DNA of 9,551 nt from contig JAGHEC010000412.1 in the NCBI GenBank assembly GCA_021159525.1, positions 1-9,551 of the forward strand. Direction: 5' to 3'. This document shows positions 1 through 6,460 of this stretch, piece after piece. A model generated the notes under the pieces. The model saw nothing but the letters and a program-made list of their open reading frames with translations. It did no database searches and was not told the DNA's origin. This DNA comes from Deltaproteobacteria bacterium (lineage in GTDB: Bacteria > Desulfobacterota > DSM-4660 > Desulfatiglandales > Desulfatiglandaceae). Made by a program: the position numbers and the translations under genes. Positions within the stretch are counted from its first letter, which is position 1, and the number at the start of each line of letters is the position of its first letter.

Positions 1-121
1 GCGATGGCAGAAGGAAGTAACATGGGTAACAAGGCAATGGCGGGCAGGCTTGCCCCCTCCGCATTCTCGACTTCGTCGAGCTGCGGCTTCCCCCGCTGAT
101 AAGTAAGTCACAAAGAGACGG

Positions 122-152
122 CGCCCTCCCGGCAGTTGCGTCAGAAAAACCC
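122..152 (+). repeat. Dispersed repeat fragment, matches 9079-9109
   Basis: This 31-bp stretch matches 9079-9109 in the same orientation with two substitutions and one single-base indel. The shared cores are CGCCCTCCCGGCAGT and CGTCAGAAAAA. The adjoining stretch 90-119 matches 6417-6443 apart from a small insertion. Both partners are in intergenic DNA, so the three sites look like mosaic, partly decayed members of one repeat family. Confidence 0.6.
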
Positions 153-216
153 TTGTGTGCCTATTTATTGAGCTGTTATGTGAGGGTTTCTGTTGTAAAA
201 GGGTGTAAAAAGGTTC

Positions 217-246
217 TTGACAAGGCCCCGAATCGCCTATTATTAT
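217..246 (+). promoter_or_regulatory. Sigma70-type promoter of the amino-sugar cluster
   Basis: A consensus -35 TTGACA (217-222) is followed after 18 bp by TATTAT (241-246). A second TATTAT at 238-243 would give a 15-bp spacer. Transcription would start near 253, giving a leader of roughly 130 nt before the GlmU-like gene. It is the best promoter match upstream of that gene. Confidence 0.6.
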
Positions 247-252
247 GGCATA

Positions 253-336
253 CCTCTATGCGGGCTACACAACGGCGTGCGGTTCGATGAGACAAGGGAG
301 TCCACAAGCTACAGATTGTAGTCTGTGGATTTTTTT
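253..336 (+). ncRNA. Candidate leader or small RNA ending in an intrinsic terminator
   Basis: The stretch between the predicted transcription start and the T-tract would be an RNA of about 84 nt. It opens with a GC-rich segment and ends in a strong terminator hairpin, 46 bp before the first start codon. It therefore behaves either as an attenuator or riboswitch for the amino-sugar cluster or as a free small RNA. A GGCTACA element at 263-269 can pair with 317-323 in the terminator's 3' arm, which offers a competing fold. I compared it by memory with the glmS ribozyme, fluoride, guanidine and c-di-GMP motifs and recognised none, so the class is unknown. Confidence 0.35.
301..336 (+). terminator. 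Rho-independent terminator before the GlmU-like gene
   Basis: TCCACA (301-306) pairs with TGTGGA (324-329) and CTACA (309-313) pairs with TGTAG (317-321), around a GAT loop. One A/C mismatch and one G-T wobble lie between the two stem parts. Seven T residues (330-336) follow directly, then a further T-rich run. It lies downstream of a promoter and upstream of a gene on the same strand, which is the arrangement expected for attenuation or for the end of a small RNA. Confidence 0.75.
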
Positions 337-381
337 GTTTTTGCATGATGAGTATACGCCTTTTTGAGGAGGAAACAAGGC

Positions 382-1653
382 ATGGAACTTGCGCCCGATA
401 ATTACCACAAGGTTCGCCGGTTAATGGAAAAAGGGGTCCACATCCCCAATCCCCTGAGCCTTTATATAGGCGATGAGGTGGACGTGGAGCGGATTTCCGG
501 AGACGGGGTCCGAATTTATCCCGGCTGCCGCATCTACGGCCGCGATACGGTGATTGCGGCCGGGGCCCAGCTCGGCAGGGAAGGGCCGGCGACCATTGAA
601 GACTGTCAGATCGGTCCGGGGGTGGAACTCAAGGCCGGGTACTTCAAAAAATCGGTTTTCCTGGAGAAGGCCGGCATGGGGTCCGGTGCCCATGTCCGGG
701 AGGGATGCATCCTGGAAGAGGAGGCCAACGGGGCCCATTGTGTCGGACTGAAGCAGACCATCCTCTTTCCTTTTGTTACCCTGGGAAGCCTCATCAATTT
801 CTGCGACTGCCTCATGGCCGGGGGCACGAGCCGGAGGGACCACAGCGAGGTGGGGAGTTCCTACATCCATTTCAACTTCACGCCCAGCGGCGACAAGACC
901 ACCCCATCTTTGATTGGCGATGTCCCCCGTGGCGTCATGCTCAACCAGCCTGCGATATTTCTGGGCGGTCAGGGAGGGATAGTGGGACCGTTGCGTCTCG
1001 AATACGGCAATGTGGCAGCCGCGGGCACTGTCCTGCGCAAGGACTGCCTGGAGCGCAACAAGCTGATCATCACCAAGACCTACCGGGCCGGCATATTCCC
1101 CTTTATGCCTGATCACTATTCGGGCCTCCTGCGGCTTTTGGAAAACAATATCATCTACCTGGCCAATCTGGCGGCCCTGGAACAGTGGTACATTCATGTA
1201 CGGCAGCCATTCTTCCATGCGCAGGATCTGGGTGATCTCATCTACACGGGGGCACTTGATAAGCTGGACCTGGCAAAGAAGGAGCGTATCAAGCGGCTCC
1301 GGATCATGGCGGAAAAGGTCCATGCGTCTCTCAAACAACACGGGGACCATGTTAGCGGCAAAGACGGCAAAGAGGAGTTCTGCAATGCGATTGAAGATCT
1401 TTCCGGGTTGTTTTCAGGTGAAATCATTGGGAAAATAGGGCTGAAGGCAAGGGAGGAATTCCTGGAGGCAGTTAGAAAACACGGGCCGGCAGGGAAGGGG
1501 ACCTACGTGCAGACCGTGCAGGGGCTTGCTGTGGAGGCGTCTGAAAAGGGGACGGAATGGCTCCAGAAGATCGTGGATGCCGTCTCCCTGAAAGCCGCCG
1601 CCTTGATGCCGTCCATGAATTTGTTCAAGGATCTGAGGCGTGATTTGAGATAA
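382..1653 (+). CDS. Left-handed beta-helix GlmU-like (UDP-GlcNAc pathway) protein lacking the pyrophosphorylase domain
   Basis: The 423-residue protein carries hexapeptide-type left-handed beta-helix repeats over about residues 25-220. A stretch near 155-220 (FNFTPSGDKTTPSLIGD, then a GN-AAAGTVL turn) parallels the acetyl-CoA-binding coils of the GlmU acyltransferase half. The N-terminal nucleotidyltransferase signature of bifunctional GlmU (GxGTRM) is absent. Residues about 245-423 are mostly helical and I do not recognise them. ATG 382 is chosen because GAGGAGG (366-372) sits 9 bp before it; an in-frame TTG at 364 would overlap that site. It is followed by glmM after 127 bp and then a NagB-like gene, so a hexosamine-phosphate or UDP-GlcNAc role is likely. 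Similar proteins may be labelled UDP-GlcNAc pyrophosphorylase, but uridyltransfer is not supported by what I see. An acyltransferase acting on another sugar is the main alternative. Confidence 0.75.
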   Translation: MELAPDNYHKVRRLMEKGVHIPNPLSLYIGDEVDVERISGDGVRIYPGCRIYGRDTVIAAGAQLGREGPATIEDCQIGPGVELKAGYFKKSVFLEKAGMGSGAHVREGCILEEEANGAHCVGLKQTILFPFVTLGSLINFCDCLMAGGTSRRDHSEVGSSYIHFNFTPSGDKTTPSLIGDVPRGVMLNQPAIFLGGQGGIVGPLRLEYGNVAAAGTVLRKDCLERNKLIITKTYRAGIFPFMPDHYSGLLRLLENNIIYLANLAALEQWYIHVRQPFFHAQDLGDLIYTGALDKLDLAKKERIKRLRIMAEKVHASLKQHGDHVSGKDGKEEFCNAIEDLSGLFSGEIIGKIGLKAREEFLEAVRKHGPAGKGTYVQTVQGLAVEASEKGTEWLQKIVDAVSLKAAALMPSMNLFKDLRRDLR

Positions 1654-1780
1654 GAACCAGTGTGGTGCGAATTGTGGAATTAAACCTTCATCTCGGAATC
1701 TTTTGACATGAACATTAGCCATTTAAAACTCGTCACTTCAAATTTGACAAACGAGCATCCAGAAACGAGGAGGAACACCA

Positions 1781-3130
1781 ATGCGTAAATTGTTCGGTAC
1801 GGACGGGATTCGGGGAGAAGCCAACCGCTATCCCATGGATGCCATGACGGCCTTTTCGGTAGGTCAGGCGGTGACCCACCTTTTCAAAAACGGCAATCAC
1901 CGGACGCGGATAATTATCGGCAAGGACACGCGCATCTCGGGTTACATGCTGGAAAGCTCCCTCGAGGCGGGGATCACCTCCATGGGGGGCAATGCGTATC
2001 TCGTCGGTGTGCTCCCCACCCCCGGCATCGCCTTTATTACCCAGAGTATGCGTGCCGATGCGGGGATCGTCATTTCGGCCTCACACAACCCTTACCAGGA
2101 CAACGGCATAAAAATCTTCTCCGGGTCCGGTTTCAAGCTTTCCGATGAAAAGGAGACCATGATAGAGGATCTCGTACTGAGCGGCAATCTTTCGGAAATG
2201 ACGCCGCCTGCCAGGGAAATGGGCCAGGCCAAGCGGATTGATGATGTGCTGGGTCGGTACATTGTCTTTATCAAAAATGCCTTTCCACGCAAGCTGTCCA
2301 TGGAAGGGATGAAGATCGTCATCGATGCGGCCAACGGCGCTACCTACAAGGTGGCCCCGGCCGTTTTCACCGAGCTGGGCGCAGAGGTGGAGATTATTCA
2401 CCACACTCCGGACGGGATCAACATCAATGAGAATTGCGGGTCTCAGTACACGCAGGACCTTGAAAGACGGGTCACGGAAGCAGGCGCGGCCGTGGGGCTT
2501 GCCTTTGACGGCGACGGCGATCGCCTGATCGCGGTGGATGAAAAAGGGCGCAGGATCACAGGGGATCAGATCCTGATCATCTGCGCCAAGGGCTTGAAAG
2601 ACAGTGGAGGTCTGGCAAACAATCTTGTGGTCAGCACGGTGATGAGCAATATCGGCCTGAGCATCGCCTGCAAGAAGTATGGATTTGCCCACCATGCATC
2701 CAAGGTGGGAGACCGGTATGTGTTAGAGGATATGCAGCGGCTGGGTGCGGTCATCGGCGGAGAGGAATCGGGCCATATGATTTTTCTGGATCATCATACG
2801 ACCGGCGACGGGATCCTGACGGCCATGCAGCTCATCGCCGCTATGGTGAGGGAAGACAAATCCCTTTCTGAGTTAGCGACACTGATGGACGTGTTTCCGC
2901 AAAAGCTGGTGAATGTGGAGGTGACAAATAAACCTGAAATTGCTTCCGTGCCCGGGATCACGAAGGCCATTCAGGATGTGGAGGCCAGTCTGGGCGACGA
3001 GGGCAGGGTCCTGGTGCGCTATTCCGGAACCCAGAACGTATGCCGGGTTATGGTGGAAGGGCCGACCAACGATATAACCGAGAAATATTGTACCCTGATT
3101 GCCGAGGTGGTCAAGGCTGCCCTTAATTGA
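1781..3130 (+). CDS. glmM: Phosphoglucosamine mutase
   Basis: GlmM converts glucosamine-6-phosphate to glucosamine-1-phosphate in the cytoplasm, on the route to UDP-GlcNAc for peptidoglycan and LPS. The 449-residue length is typical. All hallmarks of the alpha-D-phosphohexomutase family are visible: the N-terminal LFGTDGIRG (4-12), the phosphoserine loop SASHNP with Ser101 as phospho-acceptor, the metal loop DGDGDR (243-248), the sugar-binding loop GGEESGH (326-332) and the phosphate-binding loop RYSGTQN (413-419). The last differs from the usual RPSGTEP. The early FGTDGIRG and overall size favour GlmM over ManB/Pgm. GAGGAGG (1766-1772) lies 8 bp before the ATG. It is the middle gene of the amino-sugar cluster, 51 bp before the NagB-like gene. 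Confidence 0.95.
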   Translation: MRKLFGTDGIRGEANRYPMDAMTAFSVGQAVTHLFKNGNHRTRIIIGKDTRISGYMLESSLEAGITSMGGNAYLVGVLPTPGIAFITQSMRADAGIVISASHNPYQDNGIKIFSGSGFKLSDEKETMIEDLVLSGNLSEMTPPAREMGQAKRIDDVLGRYIVFIKNAFPRKLSMEGMKIVIDAANGATYKVAPAVFTELGAEVEIIHHTPDGININENCGSQYTQDLERRVTEAGAAVGLAFDGDGDRLIAVDEKGRRITGDQILIICAKGLKDSGGLANNLVVSTVMSNIGLSIACKKYGFAHHASKVGDRYVLEDMQRLGAVIGGEESGHMIFLDHHTTGDGILTAMQLIAAMVREDKSLSELATLMDVFPQKLVNVEVTNKPEIASVPGITKAIQDVEASLGDEGRVLVRYSGTQNVCRVMVEGPTNDITEKYCTLIAEVVKAALN

Positions 3131-3181
3131 TCTGTGACGAGATAATTTCAAAATGCATCCAACCGAGAAAGGAGGCCCCCT

Positions 3182-4141
3182 ATGCCCATCAATGTATTGA
3201 TCACCAAGAATTTTAATCACATGAGCGATGTCGCCGCAGGGATCGTTAAAGAGCATATCGTCCGCGTGCTCAAGGAGAAGGAAGAGTTTGTGTTGGGCCT
3301 GGCAACGGGAAGTTCGCCCACGGGCGTGTACCAACGCCTGGCCAAGGCAGCCAATGCGGGTGAATTTGACTGCGGCAGGATTCGGAGCTTCAATCTGGAT
3401 GAATATGTAGGGCTTCCCGGGGAGAATCCTCAGCAGCGGGTCATGCACCCGGAGAGCTACTGTTATTTCATGATCCAGGAGTTGTTCGGGCTTTTAAAGC
3501 GCAAGTTCAGGGAAACCAATGTGCCCTTCGGAGCGCTCATCGACCAGAAGGAACTCAACCGTCATTTCAGGGCTTATCCCGAAGACTGGCGTGAGCAAGG
3601 CTCTGATGCAGGGAGGTCCATCGTCATCAGGCCCAAACCTGAATCGCCCTACCTGGCATGGGTCCGGAAAGAAGTTTTGAATCGATACGCGCAAAAGATC
3701 AGAAAATCGGGCGGGATCGATCTGCAGATCATCGGTGTGGGCGGACGGGGGCACGTGGCCTTTCATGAGGCCGGCATCCCGTTCAAGGGAAGCCGGGTCA
3801 TGCTGGTGAGATTAGATGACAATACGGTTGAAAATGCGGTGGCGGACGGGCATTTTACCTCCAAAAAGGATTCCCCCCGCTATGCCGTGACCATGGGGGC
3901 CGAACTGGTCTACCAGGCAAGAACGGTGGTTCTCCTGGCCTCCGGTGAACGGAAAGTGGCCTCGGTGGCGGCATCACTCACAGGCGACCCTACGCCGGAT
4001 GTCCCCATTTCCTACGGCCAGATATACGGACAAAGGGGAGGAAATCTCTTTTATGTGGTGGATCGGGTGGTGGGAAAAGCCCTTCTGGAAAACAGCGAGA
4101 CCCTTGAAAAAAAGGGGATCCATGTTGAGGAAGTGAGCTGA
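3182..4141 (+). CDS. NagB-family glucosamine-6-phosphate deaminase/isomerase-like protein with an altered active site
   Basis: Members of this Rossmann-type family interconvert glucosamine-6-phosphate with fructose-6-phosphate and ammonia, or act as sugar-phosphate lactonases. Visible NagB landmarks are the phosphate loop LATGSSPTG (39-47), SFNLDEYVGLPG (69-80) with Asp73 matching the E. coli general base Asp72, HPESYCYFM (89-97), and GVGGRGHVAFHE (185-196). In the last motif His191 and Glu196 match E. coli His143 and Glu148, but Arg189 occupies the place of Asp141. At 319 residues it is about 50 longer than E. coli NagB; the extra sequence lies mainly around residues 112-160. The E. coli allosteric residues Arg158 and Lys160 do not appear conserved. 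An AAAGGAGG site (3168-3175) precedes the ATG. Its place after glmM suggests a hexosamine-phosphate substrate, but direction and activity are open, including amination in the biosynthetic direction or a non-catalytic role. Confidence 0.8.
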   Translation: MPINVLITKNFNHMSDVAAGIVKEHIVRVLKEKEEFVLGLATGSSPTGVYQRLAKAANAGEFDCGRIRSFNLDEYVGLPGENPQQRVMHPESYCYFMIQELFGLLKRKFRETNVPFGALIDQKELNRHFRAYPEDWREQGSDAGRSIVIRPKPESPYLAWVRKEVLNRYAQKIRKSGGIDLQIIGVGGRGHVAFHEAGIPFKGSRVMLVRLDDNTVENAVADGHFTSKKDSPRYAVTMGAELVYQARTVVLLASGERKVASVAASLTGDPTPDVPISYGQIYGQRGGNLFYVVDRVVGKALLENSETLEKKGIHVEEVS

Positions 4142-4148
4142 GACACGA

Positions 4149-4256
4149 CATGCAGACCTATTGTTTCGCACCGATAGTATTTCTGCGGGAGCGGCTTTTC
4201 AGCGGTGATGAATGACAGAGCGCGGTATAAGCCGCTCCCACCAAATCCTCTGCATG
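4149..4256. repeat. Nested palindrome: two REP-like units in inverted orientation
   Basis: The centre holds an 11-bp perfect inverted repeat, GGGAGCGGCTT (4187-4197) and AAGCCGCTCCC (4229-4239), separated by 31 bp. Each arm continues into a shorter GCGG...CCGC-type element, so each half resembles the GGGAGCGGCTT class of REP sequences and the pair forms a BIME-like doublet. An outer 8-bp inverted repeat, CATGCAGA (4149-4156) and TCTGCATG (4249-4256), encloses the whole. It sits between the convergent NagB-like and eno transcription units, the usual place for REP doublets, and could also end or stabilise transcripts from either side, although neither side has a long T-tract. Confidence 0.7.
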
Positions 4257-4347
4257 ATTGATATAACCACCTTGAAGCCGTTACGTCGGTCGGCATTGCT
4301 GATCGGTCCAATGAACCTTCAGCTCATACGTAAGGTCTATCCTGGCC

Positions 4348-4602
4348 TTAGCCTGCCTTCAGGAAGTGCTGTTTCATTTTTTCCCTGACCTCTTCCAGGA
4401 TCTCCTCGATCCAAAGCACATCGGCCATGCCGAGTCTGCCGGTTTTGGTATTTCCGGTGGTGCCGTCCTTTTTGGTGTAGGTTCGGGGGCCGATCTGTAA
4501 TTTGGGTTCTCCATCGCCATAACGGTATATGGAAATCCGGAGCCCGGTTTCCTCGTTTTCCCAGGTATCCAGAACCTGGTCCTTGCTTGCATCGTAGGCC
4601 AT
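4348..4602 (-). CDS. Small conserved-looking protein co-transcribed with enolase; possible PC4-like ssDNA-binding fold
   Basis: This 84-residue, soluble, charged protein has no membrane segment or cysteine. Predicted strands (LRISIYRYG, then EPKLQIGPRTYTKKDG, then TKTGRLGM) are followed by a long amphipathic C-terminal helix from about residue 58. Several strands followed by one helix, with the KLQIGPR and KTGRL patterns, recall the bacterial PC4/YdbC single-strand-binding fold, but this is fold-level guesswork. ATG 4602 is preferred over an upstream in-frame TTG because the GAGGA just after the eno stop is well spaced before it. The gene begins 15 bp after eno on the same strand and is probably in its transcript. 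The function is unknown. Confidence 0.7.
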   Translation of the reverse strand: MAYDASKDQVLDTWENEETGLRISIYRYGDGEPKLQIGPRTYTKKDGTTGNTKTGRLGMADVLWIEEILEEVREKMKQHFLKAG

Positions 4603-4617
4603 TAATAAGTTCCTCAA

Positions 4618-5892
4618 TTATTTTGCCGATTCCCAGCCGAATACCGCTGCTTCACCCAATTCCTCTTCTATCCTCAGAAGCTGATTGTATTTGCAGATCC
4701 GCTCGCTCCTGCACAAAGAGCCGGTCTTTATCTGGCCGGTGTTGCCGGCCACGGCCAGGTCCGCGATAAAAGTATCTTCGGTCTCGCCGGATCGGTGTGA
4801 AATGACTGCATGCCATCCAACCGTGTGCGCCATTTGAATGGCGTTGAGTGTTTCGGTCAGGGTCCCGATCTGGTTCAGTTTGATAAGGACCGCATTGGCG
4901 GCCTTTTCCTTGATTCCCCTTGAGATTCGCTCGGTGTTGGTAACAAAGAGGTCGTCTCCTACGATCTGGATGCGCTCACCCAACCGGGCGGTCATGGCGG
5001 TCCAGTGTTTCCAGTCGTTTTCAGCAAGCCCGTCCTCGATGGAATAAATCGGGAAACGACTCACCCAATCCTCGTATAGCCGGATCATCTCCTCGCCGGT
5101 TTTGACCGATTGATCCGATTTCTTGAATATATATTCACCATTCTCGTAGAATTCCGACGAGGCCGGGTCCAGGGCGAGGGCCACGTCTTTTCCAGGGGTA
5201 TAGCCGGCGGCTTCAATGCCCTTCAAGATCATCTCAATGGCCTCTTCATCCGATTTCAGGTCGGGCGCAAAGCCTCCCTCATCGCCTACTGCAGTGCTGA
5301 ATCCCTTTTTCTTGAGTACGCCTGCCAGGGCGTGGAACACCTCGGCCCCGATCCTCAGGGCCTCCCTGAAGGTCTTGCCGCCGATGGGCATGATCATGAA
5401 TTCCTGCATGTCTACATTGTTGGCCGCATGGGCCCCTCCGTTGAGGATATTCATCATGGGCATGGGGAGTCGGCAGGCATTGGTTCCACCGATATACCGA
5501 TAGAGAGGGATGAAGAGGGCGTCTGCAGCGGCCCTTGCCACGGCCAGAGAAACCCCCAGGATGGCATTGGCTCCCAGCTTTTTCTTGTTGCGGGTGCCGT
5601 CCAGCTCGATGAGGGTCTTGTCAATGAGGCGCTGGTCCATGGCCTCCCTATCGACCAGGGCGGGGGCAATGATCTTGTTTACGTTATCGACCGCCTCTTG
5701 GACCCCTTTTCCGCGGTAGCGCTTTTTGCGCTTGTCACGCAGTTCCACGGCCTCGTATTTGCCGGTGGAGGCCCCCGATGGGACTGCGGCCCTTCCGAAG
5801 CTCCCATCGCTCAAGCCGACCTCGACTTCCACCGTAGGATTGCCCCTCGAATCCAGGATCTCCCGTGCCACAATCGCCTCTATCCTTTCCAT
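4618..5892 (-). CDS. eno: Enolase (phosphopyruvate hydratase)
   Basis: Enolase interconverts 2-phosphoglycerate and phosphoenolpyruvate in glycolysis and gluconeogenesis. The 424-residue protein is full length. By alignment with E. coli (offset 4), the catalytic pair is Glu205 (in AVGDEGGFAP) and Lys338 (in LIKLNQIGTLTET). The Mg ligands are Asp242, Glu286 (SIED) and Asp313 (GDD). The N-terminal substrate loop VPSGASTG (37-44) and the C-terminal SHRSGETED (365-373) are present. AGGAGG lies 5 bp before the ATG. In some bacteria enolase is also a degradosome component, but nothing here addresses that. The small downstream gene is probably in the same operon. No odd residues are seen at the active site. 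Confidence 0.97.
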   Translation of the reverse strand: MERIEAIVAREILDSRGNPTVEVEVGLSDGSFGRAAVPSGASTGKYEAVELRDKRKKRYRGKGVQEAVDNVNKIIAPALVDREAMDQRLIDKTLIELDGTRNKKKLGANAILGVSLAVARAAADALFIPLYRYIGGTNACRLPMPMMNILNGGAHAANNVDMQEFMIMPIGGKTFREALRIGAEVFHALAGVLKKKGFSTAVGDEGGFAPDLKSDEEAIEMILKGIEAAGYTPGKDVALALDPASSEFYENGEYIFKKSDQSVKTGEEMIRLYEDWVSRFPIYSIEDGLAENDWKHWTAMTARLGERIQIVGDDLFVTNTERISRGIKEKAANAVLIKLNQIGTLTETLNAIQMAHTVGWHAVISHRSGETEDTFIADLAVAGNTGQIKTGSLCRSERICKYNQLLRIEEELGEAAVFGWESAK

Positions 5893-5943
5893 CTTGTCCT
5901 CCTGACCAGAATAAGGGTTTAACCGATTCGGACACCTGAACAG

Positions 5944-5972
5944 ACTATAGATAATTCAAGTACCCATAGCAA
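5944..5972 (-). promoter_or_regulatory. Probable eno promoter
   Basis: Read on the minus strand, TTGCTA (5972-5967) and TATAGT (5949-5944) are separated by exactly 17 bp, giving a start near 5937 and a 5' leader of about 45 nt before the eno ATG. The -35 box is imperfect. Confidence 0.45.
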
Positions 5973-6090
5973 GGGAAAACAGGAAGGTGCAAGGTAAGGC
6001 CGCCCGGCAGACAGTCTGCTCCGGGCCCCGCTGCCTTAGATTAGTTCTTTGTCTGCAAGTTCTCTGCCACCTGCGAGGAAGTTTGCCCAT

Positions 6091-6130
6091 GGGGGTCACT
6101 GCCTCCCCTCCAAGACGGGACAACAAAATG
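6091..6130 (+). repeat. 40-bp direct repeat, copy A
   Basis: Thirty-nine of 40 bases match 6216-6255, with the single difference at 6102 (C against G). The copies start 125 bp apart. Weaker similarity continues for about 30 bp past the right end (CGxTCGGCGxCC), so the ancestral unit was probably about 70 bp. The copy ends in ACAACAAAATG. Confidence 0.85.
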
Positions 6131-6187
6131 AATATCTAACGTTCGGCGACCTCCCCCGGGCTGTATTCGATTTTTCCCTCTGGCGGC

Positions 6188-6255
6188 ATGGGGGGCTCTG
6201 CTTCCCGCCCGCGCGGGGGGTCACTGGCTCCCCTCCAAGACGGGACAACAAAATG
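6188..6255 (+). repeat. 40-bp direct repeat, copy B (6216-6255), preceded by a degenerate partial copy (6188-6210)
   Basis: Positions 6216-6255 repeat 6091-6130 with one mismatch. Immediately upstream, 6188-6210 resembles the first 20 or so bases of copy A plus its leading CAT (CATGGGGG, then CTCTGCTTCCC against TCACTGCCTCCC). This suggests a small, decaying tandem array. A 10-bp palindrome, CCCGCGCGGG (6208-6217), marks the junction. Confidence 0.75.
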
Positions 6256-6460
6256 CGTACGGAGCGCTCGGCGCCCGCCCCCTGACTCGTAATAGCCTTT
6301 ATGGAAAGGCGGCAAAGGACTACCGTCTTATGAAAGTTTGTCCTTCTTCTGCCATCGCAGATCCACGGGACGAAAGTCTTGGCAAGAACGCTCAATCGGC
6401 GTTGGCAGGCGGGTGTCCCCCGCAGATAAGTCACTCAAGAGACCGGCCCGGAGGCCCGGA

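Larger units (their letters stand above)
1..381. other. Gene-free upstream region with repeat pieces and a candidate leader
   Basis: No convincing coding region is seen. The short open stretches that enter from the left edge stop near positions 97-105 and have no recognisable protein character. Positions 90-119 resemble 6417-6443, and 122-152 resemble 9079-9109, so the left part belongs to a dispersed intergenic repeat family. The right part (217-336) holds a promoter and an intrinsic terminator upstream of the amino-sugar cluster, described separately. Confidence 0.6.

Noticed and set aside
364..381. Upstream TTG as start of the GlmU-like gene
   Set aside because: The added six codons cover the GAGGAGG site that serves the ATG at 382.
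421..1350. Long minus-strand open frame (309 codons) opposite the GlmU-like gene
   Set aside because: It lies entirely antisense to a gene with clear beta-helix repeats and a strong SD, and its product shows no recognisable motif; typical of high-GC shadows.
1703..1749. Two TTGACA hexamers in the gap before glmM as an internal promoter
   Set aside because: No -10 hexamer at acceptable spacing follows either one, so I do not call a promoter.
2081..2695. Minus-strand open frame of 204 codons inside glmM
   Set aside because: It is antisense to conserved glmM motifs and has no recognisable protein features.
5110..5922. Plus-strand open frame of 270 codons opposite eno
   Set aside because: It is the mirror of a highly conserved enolase frame, has no ribosome site or domain and runs over the eno start region.
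6091..6255. CRISPR-like array
   Set aside because: Only two full copies of 40 bp, 85 bp apart, with an intervening degenerate copy and no cas gene; spacing and number do not fit.
6096..6434. Minus-strand open frame of 112 codons
   Set aside because: It spans both 40-bp direct repeats, is rich in Arg/Gly/Pro as expected for random GC-rich sequence, and has no ribosome site or domain.
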